Notes: generated by a model from the letters alone, not told the origin. DNA of 64,000 bases from Saccharomycopsis phalli (GCA_020342235.1 CP073217.1:310001-374000), one strand, 5' to 3'; shown: positions 48,784-59,133, numbered from the stretch's first letter. Made by a program: numbers and translations.

Positions 48784-50691
48784 ATGTCCTTACCAGTTAC
48801 TGAGGAAGAGGTCGTGCTTAAACCAAATCCTAGGCAAGTCTTGCGGATCTGTCTTAATCTCAAACGGCTTATTGATGACACCGTCACCGGTAAAAAGCCG
48901 CTTGGTGATATCAAGAAAGTGGCCCAATCTAGCGAGTTTATTGGGCTAGCACTAAATGCCTGTGGGGGCAAAGGCGACGGAGAAAAGGCCACGTCGTCGC
49001 GGAAGTATCGAGGATGCGTGGTTTTTTGCTTATTGGTGGTCATCAGCTGGTACCGGAAGCTCCAAAAGACCGACCTCAACAGCTATGACGTGAGCTCCAC
49101 CAGAGAACAAACGGCCGAGTGGTTGGCACGGGCGATTGTTGGCCGGTTTGCGTGTGATGAGACCTACTTGTTTATTGACGTCTTGTGCACAAAGTACCTG
49201 GTGTGTCTCTTGGACGAAGACCAGGCCCCGAGAAACGCACTTGAGATGGCAATCGACCTTCATCTGATTGCCATCATCACGTCTGCGGGGTTCCAGAAGT
49301 GTATCAAGTACCTCTGGCGCGGCTGGATTGTCCAGAGTAGTCTAGATGGGAACAACTTTGAGGTCGATCTGCACTATGCCCAGTCCAAGTTTGCGAGCCA
49401 CTTTACTCTGGACCGGATCAAGACGCCAAAGTACCAGAACTTCCTTGAGATATTCTTTCTGTTGATCTACCTCTGTTTGTTCACGGTGATTGTGAACTGT
49501 GAGATCAAATCTGACTGTCTCACGCTGGAGCTGTGCTTCTACTTGTTCACGCTTGGGTTTCTAGGCGACGAGGTCATGAAGGTGTACCACGTGGGCAGAA
49601 ACTACTTGAAGTTCTGGAACTACTTCAACGGCACCATGTACCTTATGATCGTGCTTGCTTTTGGAATCAGAGTCTCGGGCCACGAGGCTTGGCTGTTTAG
49701 GGTTCTTTCGTGTGTGGCTCCATTCATGTGGACCCGGCTCTTGTTCTACCTCGACTGCTTTGAGTTTGTTGGTGTGATTATCGTGGTCATTTCCAAGATG
49801 ATGAAGGAGTCGCTTCTCTTTTTCGTGTTGCTATCAATAGTGGTTCTCGGCTTCTTGCAAGGATTTCTTGGCTTGGACACCAGTGACGGCGAAGTCGACA
49901 TGTTTTCCAAGATATTCCATTCAATGATAAAGTCCATCATTGCTGGAGCCCAGTTCCCGGTGTTTGATACCCTTCTGCCCCCATACTCGGTGTACGTCTA
50001 CTATGTGTTCCGCTTCCTCATCAACGTTATGTTAATGAAGATCCTCAGTGCATTGTACAACAACTCCTACAAAGAGACCGTCGGCCAGTCGTCAAACGAA
50101 TATTCCGCGCTATTCAGTGCAAAGGTGCTCCGCTACGTGCGTGCCCCTGACGAAAACGTATTCATTCCCCCATTGAACGTGCTTGAGTGGATCCTAGCCA
50201 TTGTTTTGGCGCCATTCCAGTGTCTGAGACGTAGTCTAGCCTCCATATATACCGGGTGCTTGACTGTAATCTACAGCCCGTTTTTGATAGTCACCTCATA
50301 CATCGAGTTGAAACAGGCTCGCCGAATTCTGTACAACCGACTGAAGAATTTGAGTGACGATAGTAATGAAGAGGACCTTGAATGGGACTTGACTGATGGG
50401 TTTAGGGAAACTCAAGATGACGAGGATCTGACCCAGTACAATGATACAATTGTGCGCCAGGGATTGAAGTTGCAACGGTTGGCCGAACGACAGGACCCTG
50501 AGTTTTTGACCAACTTGAACTCGTTCAACCGAGCCTTGAATGAGAAGAAGGAGACGACAAAGCGGGACGTTGCAAACGACGTGCGTGATTTATCGGAACA
50601 GTTGGCAATATTGCTTGGCCATGTTGAGAAATTGTCCAAGGAAAATGAAGAGATTAAGCAAGAATTGAGTGACTTGCGTAATGGAAAATGA
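48784..50691 (+). CDS. YVC1: vacuolar TRP-type cation channel Yvc1, 635 aa
   Basis: Ca2+-releasing, stretch-sensitive TRPY channel of the vacuolar membrane. The ATG at 48784 starts a cytosolic helical N-terminus (about 1-215), followed by six membrane segments between about 215 and 425. These include FLEIFFLLIYLCLFTVIV, YLMIVLAFGIRV, FVGVIIVVISKMMKE, LLFFVLLSIVVLGFLQGFLG, a pore-loop region (MIKSIIAGAQFPVFDTLLPP) and YYVFRFLINVMLMKILSALY. The cytosolic tail ends in an acidic stretch and a C-terminal coiled coil (about 545-632). The length is close to S. cerevisiae Yvc1 (675). Convergent with OSM1, about 500 bp apart. Confidence 0.93.
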   Translation: MSLPVTEEEVVLKPNPRQVLRICLNLKRLIDDTVTGKKPLGDIKKVAQSSEFIGLALNACGGKGDGEKATSSRKYRGCVVFCLLVVISWYRKLQKTDLNSYDVSSTREQTAEWLARAIVGRFACDETYLFIDVLCTKYLVCLLDEDQAPRNALEMAIDLHLIAIITSAGFQKCIKYLWRGWIVQSSLDGNNFEVDLHYAQSKFASHFTLDRIKTPKYQNFLEIFFLLIYLCLFTVIVNCEIKSDCLTLELCFYLFTLGFLGDEVMKVYHVGRNYLKFWNYFNGTMYLMIVLAFGIRVSGHEAWLFRVLSCVAPFMWTRLLFYLDCFEFVGVIIVVISKMMKESLLFFVLLSIVVLGFLQGFLGLDTSDGEVDMFSKIFHSMIKSIIAGAQFPVFDTLLPPYSVYVYYVFRFLINVMLMKILSALYNNSYKETVGQSSNEYSALFSAKVLRYVRAPDENVFIPPLNVLEWILAIVLAPFQCLRRSLASIYTGCLTVIYSPFLIVTSYIELKQARRILYNRLKNLSDDSNEEDLEWDLTDGFRETQDDEDLTQYNDTIVRQGLKLQRLAERQDPEFLTNLNSFNRALNEKKETTKRDVANDVRDLSEQLAILLGHVEKLSKENEEIKQELSDLRNGK

Positions 50692-51192
50692 GTGGTTGTG
50701 GGTTGAGGACAATCTGTGTTGATTCATCTAGATTGAGCTGATGCAAAGTTTTAGAATATCAATTGTTTCCCATAGATTTGAGGCCCTATTTGTTGGTCCA
50801 CGTCTTGTTTCCAACTTGCTTGATTGTTTTCATTGGCCAATTATAAATTTAATTCAATGGCATTTTATTTTGCACGTTATACTTTTCATACAACGTTTTA
50901 TATACACTGTTATCCAATCTCCACCTACTATTTCTCATTACTCGGGGGAGGCTCTATTACAGATTCAACATCTTGTTTCAAACTTGTTTGATTATTTCCA
51001 TTAGCCAATTATAAATTCAATTAAATGGCATTTCTAATATAGTAACTAAGATACGAGTCGTTAAAAAGGCTAAAATATACTGCTCAACCACTCAAAAAGT
51101 CTCAATACTTGGAAAATCTCTTTTATTACACAATTTATCTGAACGTTATACTTCTCATACAACTTTTATATATACTGTTATCCAATCTCCGC
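50692..51192. repeat. convergent YVC1/OSM1 spacer with an interrupted direct repeat
   Basis: About 50800-50940 and 50970-51205 are copies of one sequence (TCTTGTTT, ATTGGCCAATTATAAATTTAA, TGGCATTT, CGTTATACTT, ACTGTTATCCAATCTCC). The second copy is split by about 100 bp (51036-51135) starting AATATAGTAACTAAGATACG, a sequence also seen near 28161 and 53332. The second copy runs slightly into the 3' end of OSM1. Confidence 0.7.
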
Positions 51193-52674
51193 CTACTCAT
51201 TTCCCAAAAACTCCGCGACTCGTCTGCCAAAGACAACACATTCCAACAAAGAATTCCCGCCCAATCTGTTCTTACCATGGACGCCATTTGCCAACTCGCC
51301 AAGCGCAAACAATCCTTTAAATGGCCGCCCCTCATGGTTGAGCACAGAGTTGTTTTCATCCACTGAAACTCCGCCCATGGTATAGTGCACCACAGGAGTA
51401 ACGTACCCATAATATATCTCGGAATGACTTCCATTGGCCAAGTCAAATGGGAAGAAATTGGTCCGGCCATGTGGATCTGCGGTATTGCCATTTGTATATT
51501 TATTGACGTCGGTTAAAGTGTCCAATAAGCCGCTGCTCAAGTCAGAGACGCTGCCTTTGAACATCAACCCTTGCGACACATAAAAGTCGACATGGCTCTT
51601 CATTCGCAAGTATCCTTGCTGGCCCAACACCAAAAGGCAGCGGCTGTTAGCCATTTTCATGATTTCGCCTGAGACAACGTCTCTTGTGGCCAATTCATTG
51701 ACAAATCGGCGACCGTTCAAATCCACAAGAATCCCTCCACTACCACGAAGAGCTTCTCCAGCAAGAAACTTCCACGGGCTATCTGGATCTTTCAAATTGA
51801 TAAACCCAGTAGGATGCACCTGGATTTGGTCCATGTTAACAACCTTGCCGCCAATCTTACTTACCAAAAAGTGTCCATCGCCAGTGGTCTGCTTTCCGTT
51901 TGTCGTAGCAATGTCCTTCAAATCGGGTCGGTGTTGCTGCACCAATTCCCGATTGGCGCCAAAGCCACCAGTGGACAACACCACCGGGCCTTTGAACTCG
52001 CCAACTTTTCCATCTTTGATGTACTTTACGCCCATGACACTATCCAGATTAACCAATAGCTCAACGACCTTGCAGTCGGTCATGCTCTGCAACAAGCGGT
52101 TCTGCTCCAACTTCTTGCGGATGCTGGTGATGATTTCAATCCCCGGAGGAACATGTTCACTCAAGTGTGTACGGGCGGTCATATGGCCGCCTAATTGGTT
52201 GACTTTGCTGAGCGACAACCCAAACTCCTCCATGAGCCATTCGACTGCCCCTGAGGAGTTGTCCACCAACTGGTCGATTTTCTTTTCGTCGTACAACGCC
52301 TTACTGGAGGCAATACAGTCGTGTTTGAACTTGGCGGCGTCGTCGCTAATCCCAAGATCACGCTGCTGCTTAGTTCCCGCGCCATTGATTCCGGAAGATG
52401 CTTTGATGGAGTTACCGCCCCACTTGCTGGTCTTTTCAATCAAGATGACAGGCCGTTTGGCCTTGTAGATGAGCTCATAGGAGGTGGTCAACCCGGCCAA
52501 GCCGCCGCCCACAACGATCACTGGTGATTTTGAAGAGAGGGATTTGTTCATTGGAAACAAGAAATAAAAGAGAAGGAAAACTGTCAAGTACAAACACAAG
52601 GTCCGATACATTTTATCGACAAACGAGGCTTGCAGCATATTCTCTAAGGACAGGTGCATGCGTTCAACATGCAT
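51193..52674 (-). CDS. OSM1: soluble FAD-dependent fumarate reductase, Osm1/Frd1 family, 493 aa
   Basis: Reduces fumarate to succinate with FADH2 to reoxidise flavins, in ER/mitochondria (Osm1) or cytosol (Frd1). After a hydrophobic N-terminal anchor (about 24-40, LCLYLTVFLLFYFLF), the FAD dinucleotide site is VIVVGGGLAGLTTSYELI followed by IEKTSKWGGNSIKASSGING. Further landmarks are GPVVLSTGGFGANRELV, the active-site region QVHPTGFINL, RGSGGILVDLNGRRFVNE, the active-site loop HYTMGGVSVD, and the C-terminal ALGELANGVHGKNRLGGNSL. The N-terminal hydrophobic segment favours Osm1 over cytosolic Frd1. The ATG at 52674 is the first in frame; an internal Met (MNKSLSSKSP) could give a cytosolic form. 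Size matches Osm1 (501). Confidence 0.88.
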   Translation of the reverse strand: MHVERMHLSLENMLQASFVDKMYRTLCLYLTVFLLFYFLFPMNKSLSSKSPVIVVGGGLAGLTTSYELIYKAKRPVILIEKTSKWGGNSIKASSGINGAGTKQQRDLGISDDAAKFKHDCIASSKALYDEKKIDQLVDNSSGAVEWLMEEFGLSLSKVNQLGGHMTARTHLSEHVPPGIEIITSIRKKLEQNRLLQSMTDCKVVELLVNLDSVMGVKYIKDGKVGEFKGPVVLSTGGFGANRELVQQHRPDLKDIATTNGKQTTGDGHFLVSKIGGKVVNMDQIQVHPTGFINLKDPDSPWKFLAGEALRGSGGILVDLNGRRFVNELATRDVVSGEIMKMANSRCLLVLGQQGYLRMKSHVDFYVSQGLMFKGSVSDLSSGLLDTLTDVNKYTNGNTADPHGRTNFFPFDLANGSHSEIYYGYVTPVVHYTMGGVSVDENNSVLNHEGRPFKGLFALGELANGVHGKNRLGGNSLLECVVFGRRVAEFLGNE

Positions 52675-53549
52675 GGCGTGACAACGTAATGAGAATAAAG
52701 TGGGTTATTGCCATGGTTAGACAGCATGAATCCAAAGTATTTGGCTGGTTGGTGATGATTAATTCCTATTTCACCTGGTTATTCAATCCCAATGGAGTAC
52801 AAAAATATAGGGTAGTTTATTCAGTTTACATTGCTTGTAGTGGATAATTGGCAACCCATGAACCTGAATAGGCCATTATCAATAGTGTGGCGTATTTCTA
52901 ATCATGCTTGGGTATTTAATTGTACGTGTGATTTGTTTCTTTTTCTGTGAATAATCTAAAATGGTAGTGATTGCTGTTTTCTATTGTCAAGTGGATATCC
53001 TATTCATTAGTTGAGATTGTCACCCGGTTTCTCTTACCCGTTTCTAAAAGTTGACATCACTAAAATATAATACCATTAGATATTAATGCTGTTTTAGGTC
53101 ATGCTGAATTCACGTATACTGTCTTTGTTGCAACCTAAATTATTCCAATCACGTGACTACTTGGTCTAGTAACATGTCGAGATTTCATAATATTTATTTT
53201 ATATTTGGCCATATATTGTCTCCGGAAATATGCTAATTTAAAAGGATATTTTCACTTGAGAAACCTGGAGGCATTGGTGGCACCAATTGTACAGCGTATA
53301 CAAAGACATAATAATAATGTTTATTGTAATATAGTAACTAAGATACGTGTTGATAAGATAGTTAGAATATATTCACTTGACCTATTTGGGGGGCGAGATT
53401 AGCTATATAAGTGGTGACGGAGTCAGGAAAGGAGAGATGTCAGCGTGCGGCACTGCTGCCTTAGTGTTGCGTCAACTGGTCAAAGGGATGTGTTTAGGGT
53501 AATTATCTAATACTTATCACGGGAGTTCGAGTCTTGTATCGGAAAGAAT
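52675..53549. other. spacer without a recognised gene
   Basis: AT-rich. TCACGTGAC lies at about 53149-53157, and TGTAATATAGTAACTAAGAT at about 53328-53347 starts a dispersed repeat also near 28161 and 51040; a CTATATAAG TATA-like element follows at about 53403. An unplaced LTR remnant is possible. Confidence 0.45.
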
Positions 53550-53554
53550 TAAGA

Positions 53555-54062
53555 TGAGTCAGAACTTTATTACATTTATTTTTGTTTTTAGCTATGTATT
53601 GTCTCCGGCATTACGGTTGTTTGGCAGATATATTTTCACTCAGGAACATCCTGAGGCAGCATTGCTATTGAAGAAAACCCTTTGCCAACCCTCACTTGGT
53701 TGCTTGGGATTAAAAACTTCAATGGGGGCAGTTATATTGTTGGTGCTTGGTGCTTGTATGGATTGTGTAAGAAGCCTGGTCACTCTTGTTGTCGAGTGTG
53801 ACCGCTGAATCTCATCATGTGTTGGGGGAATCATATTACAACACGTTCTGGTAGAAATTAATGAGTTTGCGGACTGATTTTTGGTTGGCAAAGACTTTTC
53901 CAAGCGTATTGCGTATGCCATGAGCGGAATCTAGCATGTCATCAATGCGCGATAGAATTCGAGCTTCTAAGAGCAATGGACATCGGAGGAGCTTGGATCT
54001 GTCTCAGCGCACTTTGATCAGCCTGGTGCTGATTTTGCGTGCGTTCTTATAGTGGTTTGGAA
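53555..54062 (-). mobile_element. LINE 3' fragment, 5'-truncated
   Basis: Reads antisense to the plus strand. The tail AAAAATAAATGTAATAAAG is at about 53560. The 3' UTR is closely similar to 19210-19460 (CTGAGTGAAAATATATCTGC), and then comes the ORF2 end (AYAIRLEKSLPTKNQ in an alternative frame, as in the full copy). Near 54000-54060 it jumps to sequence equivalent to about 18805-18850, so it is internally deleted. Confidence 0.85.
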
Positions 54063-54224
54063 GTAATGGCACTCAAGAACATGAATCATCCCATTGCCTC
54101 TCCAGAAATTGGAATCATTGATGCGATCACTTGAGTATAACAGAATAGAACAATTATAAATCAAATAGGACTCTTTGATACAGACTCTATAGTACTGTGT
54201 CACGGGAAATGGCTATAAAGTATG

Positions 54225-54495
54225 GATGAATGTTAGGAGGGCTACCATGCTAGTACCCTGGGGAGGGGGTGGCTCAGGACACCTTTAAAGATCTAGGCGA
54301 AAGCTCATTGTCCCTCCAATTCTCATTACTTTACATATTTAAAAGCTCTAGTTGAAAGTTTTTTATCTCTGTTGCAGAGTTTTCTTTCGACGACTACATG
54401 GCAGCGCCGTCCTTAGTCGTAGACGGCGAAGTATAAATCTCCTCCAGGAGCCTAGTATAGCTATAGCCTTAAATAAATATTATTATTATTATAAT
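54225..54495 (+). mobile_element. SINE-like repeat copy
   Basis: Body: CTAGGCGAAAGCTCATTG, GAAAGTTTTTTATC, GTTTTCTTTCGACGACTAC, GCAGCGCCGTCCTTAG. It ends with AATCTCCTCCAGGAGCC, TAGTATAGCTATAG, AAATAAAT and an ATT tail (54474-54490). The 3' half matches the SINE at 60701-61017 and the copies at 39.2 and 46.3 kb. The 5' head (about 54225-54290) is GC-richer and may be a decayed tRNA-like head, but boxes A and B are not clear. It abuts the 3' flank of module 3. Confidence 0.65.
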
Positions 54496-54737
54496 TATTG
54501 ATTAACATGTTTTTATTCCACGTCGAGCTTAGTAAATCTGCAAGATATTTGGACAACTGTATATTAGCAACTGTTATATTGTGAATTGTGTACTTGCATC
54601 CATACGGTCTTTCGACGACAACGTACGATAATGATGGACGGGCAAAGTTCGTTGCTGTATATTTTTCTACTGAATTACACAGTTTCACGACAATTTCTAT
54701 TCCTATACTAACTCTATGTAATACTGACCAGCAGTAT

Positions 54738-55397
54738 TTACGCTGAAGTTGGCTGTGGGGTTCCCGAAGTTTGAGCAGTGGCATCAGCAATATCAGTGAC
54801 TTGAGAAGAATCAGTGGCATGACCATTTATAATATCATAGAGCTGAGTGCCTAAGCCAATCACATGCCCTGCATCGCCCGCAAGCTGTCCATAAGGAGCA
54901 AATCCACTTGCAAGTGAACCCATAAGACCAGCCTTGGTTGTGGTTGGGTTTTGTGGTTTTGAAGAGTCGGCTGGTGGATTAGCTGCTGGTGGATTTGGCT
55001 TCTTATGGTCGGCATCTGGTGCCTCTGGCTTTGGTGCCTCTGGCTTTGGTGCCTCTGGCTTTGGTGCCTCTGGCTTTGGTGCCTCTGGCTTTGGTGCCTC
55101 TGGCTTTGGTACTTTTGGCTTTGGTACTTTTGGTATCTTATTTATAGCAACTGGTGTTTTTGGTTTTCCAGCTGGCTTGTTTGAACCACCCTTTTTACCA
55201 CCTTGTTTCCCGGCGGCCTTCTTTTCTTGAATATCGTCGGCCAAAGCATAATCGGAATCAGCTGGATCAGAAGGGAAAGAAGTAACAGCCGAAGAAAATA
55301 TCGCAGTAGGCTGAGGCGCAGTGGTGGTTTCGCCAATTGGTGCAGCAGCAGCAAGCGAAGTAAGGAAAACAAGAGTAAAAAGAGAGTGAAATTGCAT
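54738..55397 (-). CDS. secreted Pro-Lys repeat protein, family copy 3, 219 aa
   Basis: Signal peptide MQFHSLFTLVFLTSLAAAA from the ATG at 55397. Then come PIGETTTAPQPTAIFSS, DDIQEKKAAGKQGG and a central array of the hexapeptide APKPE/VPKP type (about eight units). The conserved C-terminal domain is GLMGSLASGFAPYGQLAGDA, then a shorter Ser/Thr/Gln tail ending GTPQPTSA. It is closest to copy 2 but uses Ala where copy 2 has Thr in the repeats, and has fewer PPAAN units. TATAAAAG lies at 55442-55449, 52 bp upstream of a functional-looking start. Function unknown; secreted or wall protein. Confidence 0.82.
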   Translation of the reverse strand: MQFHSLFTLVFLTSLAAAAPIGETTTAPQPTAIFSSAVTSFPSDPADSDYALADDIQEKKAAGKQGGKKGGSNKPAGKPKTPVAINKIPKVPKPKVPKPEAPKPEAPKPEAPKPEAPKPEAPKPEAPDADHKKPNPPAANPPADSSKPQNPTTTKAGLMGSLASGFAPYGQLAGDAGHVIGLGTQLYDIINGHATDSSQVTDIADATAQTSGTPQPTSA

Positions 55398-56028
55398 GGT
55401 CAAGATGATTTGATTGTTGTGGTTTCATGACAAACTGACTACTTTTATATTACAGTCCGTCTGAATATTCCTCTATCTCTTGTTTCAACGGACTTGTGGT
55501 AGCAAATTACTATGTTGAACATGTATGGGAGGTTCCAAGAAAATGTCAAGTTGACAGCCAATATACAGCAAAACACTCTGTTTACCATAGGCAATAACGA
55601 GACATTTTTCTGGTACTGTTCTTGGCATGTAGGTTCACAATGTATTTCTGAGACATTTCTGTCGCACGTTGAGTTGTCATCATGGAGGGTGCATGTCCTT
55701 GGTGAACATGTCTCAGAGACGGTTTGAGATCCACATAGGTCAATACAAATAGGGGTATAATGTGGCAAAAGGGTTGGTATTACCATAGTCAGAAGTGCAT
55801 GGTTAACTGATTCTGTGTTCCGGCTATTCTTGCTACTCAACTGTTATTCCTAATCAGGTTTACCCAACCAGTCGGCATTCCTAATCAGGCTTACCCCACC
55901 AGTTATCATTCTTAATCACACTATTATTTCTTAGACAGATTATTATTTCCTAAAGACTATTGTTTCTTCACCAAGCTATTACTTCCTTTGCCTCGGGACC
56001 TTATTACCAAGGGTCGAGGAAATGAGCA
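55398..56028 (-). promoter_or_regulatory. conserved upstream region and promoter of secreted-protein gene 3
   Basis: Homologous to 11546-12310 and 23031-23743, in reverse orientation. It has the TATA element and the reduced inverted repeat. Compared with module 1, about 110 bp are missing next to the tRNA-like part. Confidence 0.65.
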
Positions 56029-56098
56029 AGAAACCTTGTAAATTGCAGCTGGAATTTGCAACGAAAACATGTCGAGATTCGATCCTCGGTGATGATCA
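56029..56098 (+). other. tRNA-like sequence (module 3)
   Basis: The counterpart of 11436-11545: GAGCAAGAAACCTTGTAAA, GCAGCTGGAATTTGC, and a T-arm-like GTCGAGATTCGATCCTCGG. The A-box side is damaged by the nearby deletion. Confidence 0.45.
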
Positions 56099-56189
56099 TA
56101 TTTAATCCCAAGATTTAATCACCAAGGTTGTATTAACCATGATGCACATGCTATTAATATTGAGTCATGAAGCATATACTATTAATATT

Positions 56190-57105
56190 CCTCCAACTAC
56201 CGGAAGGAGAAAACGAGCAAAGTCAAGTAATTAGGCATTACCCTTGGTTTAAAGCTCAGCTTCAGAAGCCGTCTAAAGTAAACATTGTCTAAGGTGCGCC
56301 GTACTGCTGAACAAATAAGGTATTGAATCATAATGACAAAGCCCAATTGGATCAGGTCAGTGTGATATTCGACTCAATCCTGCGACTGGCACTAGGATTC
56401 GTTAGGCCCGCGTCCAGATGCTCGAAAAAATGGCTTCAGGCAACCAAAAAGTGACAAGAAATGGTCACCTCTAATAGTAACACACTTTCCACTAGAGGCA
56501 TGGACGGAAAATCAGCGCCATGCGGCTCAAAGTGCACCGGGATAAAACCAAGTATCCCCTTACGGAGGCACTCGGGGATCCAAAGCAATCCTCAGTTTAA
56601 TATCTCAATTACTCCGTGGAAGAAGCCTCTTGGATGGCTTGATGTACATACTATTTGGCAATGACCCAAAATGAAAATGATGTAGGACATTCTCCCTTTT
56701 ATAATACACGACCTCAGATCAGAGCTCCTAGGGGCTCTATTCTATTGCACATTAATGAAATACGCAGCACAGTTGGAAAAGGGTTTGCTAACCAAAAATT
56801 AGTCAATAAAAACTACCATTAAAACTACTCAAATCCCGCTTGGAGTTTTTCTACCCATTTGAAGGGTTTTCTCTGAGCAACATATATAGCGGCACCGTCC
56901 TTGGTCTTGGACGGTGAAGTATCAATTACATTGGAACCGAATTATAGATATAGCATAAAGTAAAATAATACATACAAATTGAGTTGAATCCTCGACACTG
57001 GAAACTGGTGGGTTTTCTTTAGCAAAGCCTCGGGATGTGAGTGAAAATATTTGACGAATCGTGTTTCAGAGACATGGCTAAATACACAAATAAATATTAT
57101 TATTA
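56190..57105 (+). mobile_element. LINE fragment of module 3, with a SINE-like piece inside
   Basis: LINE ORF2 3' sequence from about 56210 (equivalent to 18085 onward: TCAAGTAATTAGGCATTACC) with several internal deletions, followed by the 3' UTR and tail at 57035-57105 (GTGAGTGAAAATATTTG, GAGACATGGCTAAATAC, AAATAAATATTATTATT). Within it, 56836-56965 matches the SINE body (GGAGTTTTTCTACCCATTTG, GAAGGGTTTTCT, AGCGGCACCGTCCTTGG), so a SINE piece appears inserted or recombined into it. Decayed. Confidence 0.72.
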
Positions 57106-57465
57106 AAGTTGAGGCTGAACACCACAAGTAAGTCACCAATAGCCGAGAGCTACTCTACGTTGGAATGAACACACGGTACTGCACAACATGCAGATAATTC
57201 AGTTGTATCGGAATGTGAAAATCATCATTACTGTTGCGATTATTCAATTGCAAAGGAACAAAACTCATCTATAATTAACTATTTAAGCAAGCCAACGAGC
57301 GAGACTACAATGTATAACTATTAGTGATTTTGCAATATGTAAAACAATTAACCAAGGAAAAAGCCAAGTCAACAATCGAAGGTATAGGTAGAAGGTATAG
57401 GTAGAAGGTAAAGCTAGTGCTAGAAGGTAAAGCTAGAGCTAGAGCTAGAAGCCGAACACTTGAGC
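57106..57465. other. short spacer with repeats downstream of the MFS gene
   Basis: 57113-57300 resembles 10755-10960 (unknown repeat). 57380-57450 has GAAGGTATAGGTA and AGCTAGAGCTAGA repeats. No gene. Confidence 0.5.
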
Positions 57466-59133
57466 CTACTTCAAATCAAAGGCATACTTGGACTTTGTCC
57501 GGATGCGCTTACCGTACTTCTGGAACAACAACGGCACTGGAATCATCACAAACGCAAGCAAGCCAAGAAACACCCCCGCCCATTTGGTGGTCATCCCGTG
57601 AAACATGTACGTGCCAAAGAGAGGAAACACGGCCCCGCACAAGGAACGCATAAACGTATTAGCGGCAAGAGCGGATGCGGCGTAGATCAAGTACGAGTCG
57701 ACAATGTAATTAAGGGACGGGAGAAAGATTCCAAAGATTCCAAAGCCAATAAACACGCCGGCGGACGTAGGGGCCATCCAGTGCACGTGGGCATGGTAGT
57801 GGCCCGTGATGCACAACCACCAGAGGCCAATGGGCAACGTGACGGCGCCAGGAAGCATCGCAGACAAGCGGGCTTCTGGCACGGGCTTTCCGTTGTTCTC
57901 CTTGACCTTGCGGATGTAGCCCTTTTCGCAGTACATGATCCAGAAGCCGCCCAAGAACTCGCCAATGACAATGGCAATGTATGGCAAGTATGCGACGCCG
58001 CCGGTCCACCGGTAGCCCTCTTGGAATATTATTGGGTATGCTGTGAGACAGAGGTAGAGCACGCCGTAGACAAAAGAGACGTAGATGGTGACGAGGAGGA
58101 TGATGGGCTCGGTGAAGAGAAGCACTGCTGGTCGGGAGACGTTGTTTTCGATGATTTCGCGGAACGAGAGGCTGAACTCCTCGTGGGCGGCGCGGATGCC
58201 CCAGTTTCCTGTTCTGCGGCGGAGCTCCTCTGCCTTTTTCACGAGGATAATCGGGTAGTGCGACTCCTGGTACACGAACAAGATCAACGCCATGGAAACC
58301 GCGCCCATGATCCCAGAGATGTATTCGGTCCATCTCCAGCCGAGATACGACGCAGAGATAAAGCCCCCGACAATGGGAGCGACCTGAGGCCCCAAAATGA
58401 CCCCCAAGGAGAAAAGCGTGAGGGCCAATCCGCGCTGGGTGTTGTCGAAAATGTCGGCAAACGCGGCTCCAACCACAACCAACGGAGCACTGCCGATACA
58501 TGAGCCAAAGAACCGGCCAAGCATGATGGTTTGCAAGTCTTTTGCCGTGGCTACTGCAAACTGGAACAAGGTGAACGCCAACGACGAGATGAGGAGAATC
58601 GGCTTACGGCCGTACAACTCCGAGAGCGGGGCCCAGACCATGGGCCCGGTGGCAAAGCCTAGAACGTACAACGACACTCCGAGGATCACGACCTCGGAGC
58701 CGACGTGGAACTGCTTCATGATATCCTCTGCTGCTGGCGCGAAAACCGACGAGGCAAACGACACAGTGAACACGGCCATTGTCAAGGTGCCAAAGATCCT
58801 GTACTTTTTATTTGTTGGCCAGTTGAACGGGTGCATTGGGTCATTGTCGCCGTCAAACGATACCATATACTGCAGCTTGTCTGGGAGATCGGGCGGGTAC
58901 AGGCGGCCGCCGCCCATGGCGGGGAGCGGCGTCGTCTGTTTTCGGGCGAGTGTGTGGAGCGACTCGGTGCCCGTGAGCCAGCGCGAAATCTGCTCGGTGG
59001 TCTCGACATTGGACTCGGCTCCCGGGCCGATGTCGCCCACGGACCGGGCCCGGGAGAGGTCTTCCAGGGACCCTTGCTTGGCGACTGGGCGGAACAGCTG
59101 GGTTTCGGAGGAGTAGGTGGAGTGCAGCGACAT
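57466..59133 (-). CDS. MFS multidrug:H+ antiporter (DHA1 type), 555 aa
   Basis: A plasma-membrane proton-coupled exporter of the DHA1 family (Flr1/Mdr1/Tpo/Flu1 group). The cytosolic N-terminus (about 1-105) is Ser/Thr-rich and ends with the family's MHPFNWPTNKKYRI. Twelve membrane segments follow. The hallmark motifs are GFATGPMVWAPLSELYGRKP (motif A between TM2 and TM3, about 160-180), LGRFFGSCIGSAPLVVVGA (about 205-222) and, in TM5, LGVILGPQVAPIVGGF (motif C). The start at 59133 is the first ATG. Length is normal for the family. I cannot say which substrate; polyamine (Tpo) or drug (Mdr1/Flu1) transport are the options. Confidence 0.9.
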   Translation of the reverse strand: MSLHSTYSSETQLFRPVAKQGSLEDLSRARSVGDIGPGAESNVETTEQISRWLTGTESLHTLARKQTTPLPAMGGGRLYPPDLPDKLQYMVSFDGDNDPMHPFNWPTNKKYRIFGTLTMAVFTVSFASSVFAPAAEDIMKQFHVGSEVVILGVSLYVLGFATGPMVWAPLSELYGRKPILLISSLAFTLFQFAVATAKDLQTIMLGRFFGSCIGSAPLVVVGAAFADIFDNTQRGLALTLFSLGVILGPQVAPIVGGFISASYLGWRWTEYISGIMGAVSMALILFVYQESHYPIILVKKAEELRRRTGNWGIRAAHEEFSLSFREIIENNVSRPAVLLFTEPIILLVTIYVSFVYGVLYLCLTAYPIIFQEGYRWTGGVAYLPYIAIVIGEFLGGFWIMYCEKGYIRKVKENNGKPVPEARLSAMLPGAVTLPIGLWWLCITGHYHAHVHWMAPTSAGVFIGFGIFGIFLPSLNYIVDSYLIYAASALAANTFMRSLCGAVFPLFGTYMFHGMTTKWAGVFLGLLAFVMIPVPLLFQKYGKRIRTKSKYAFDLK

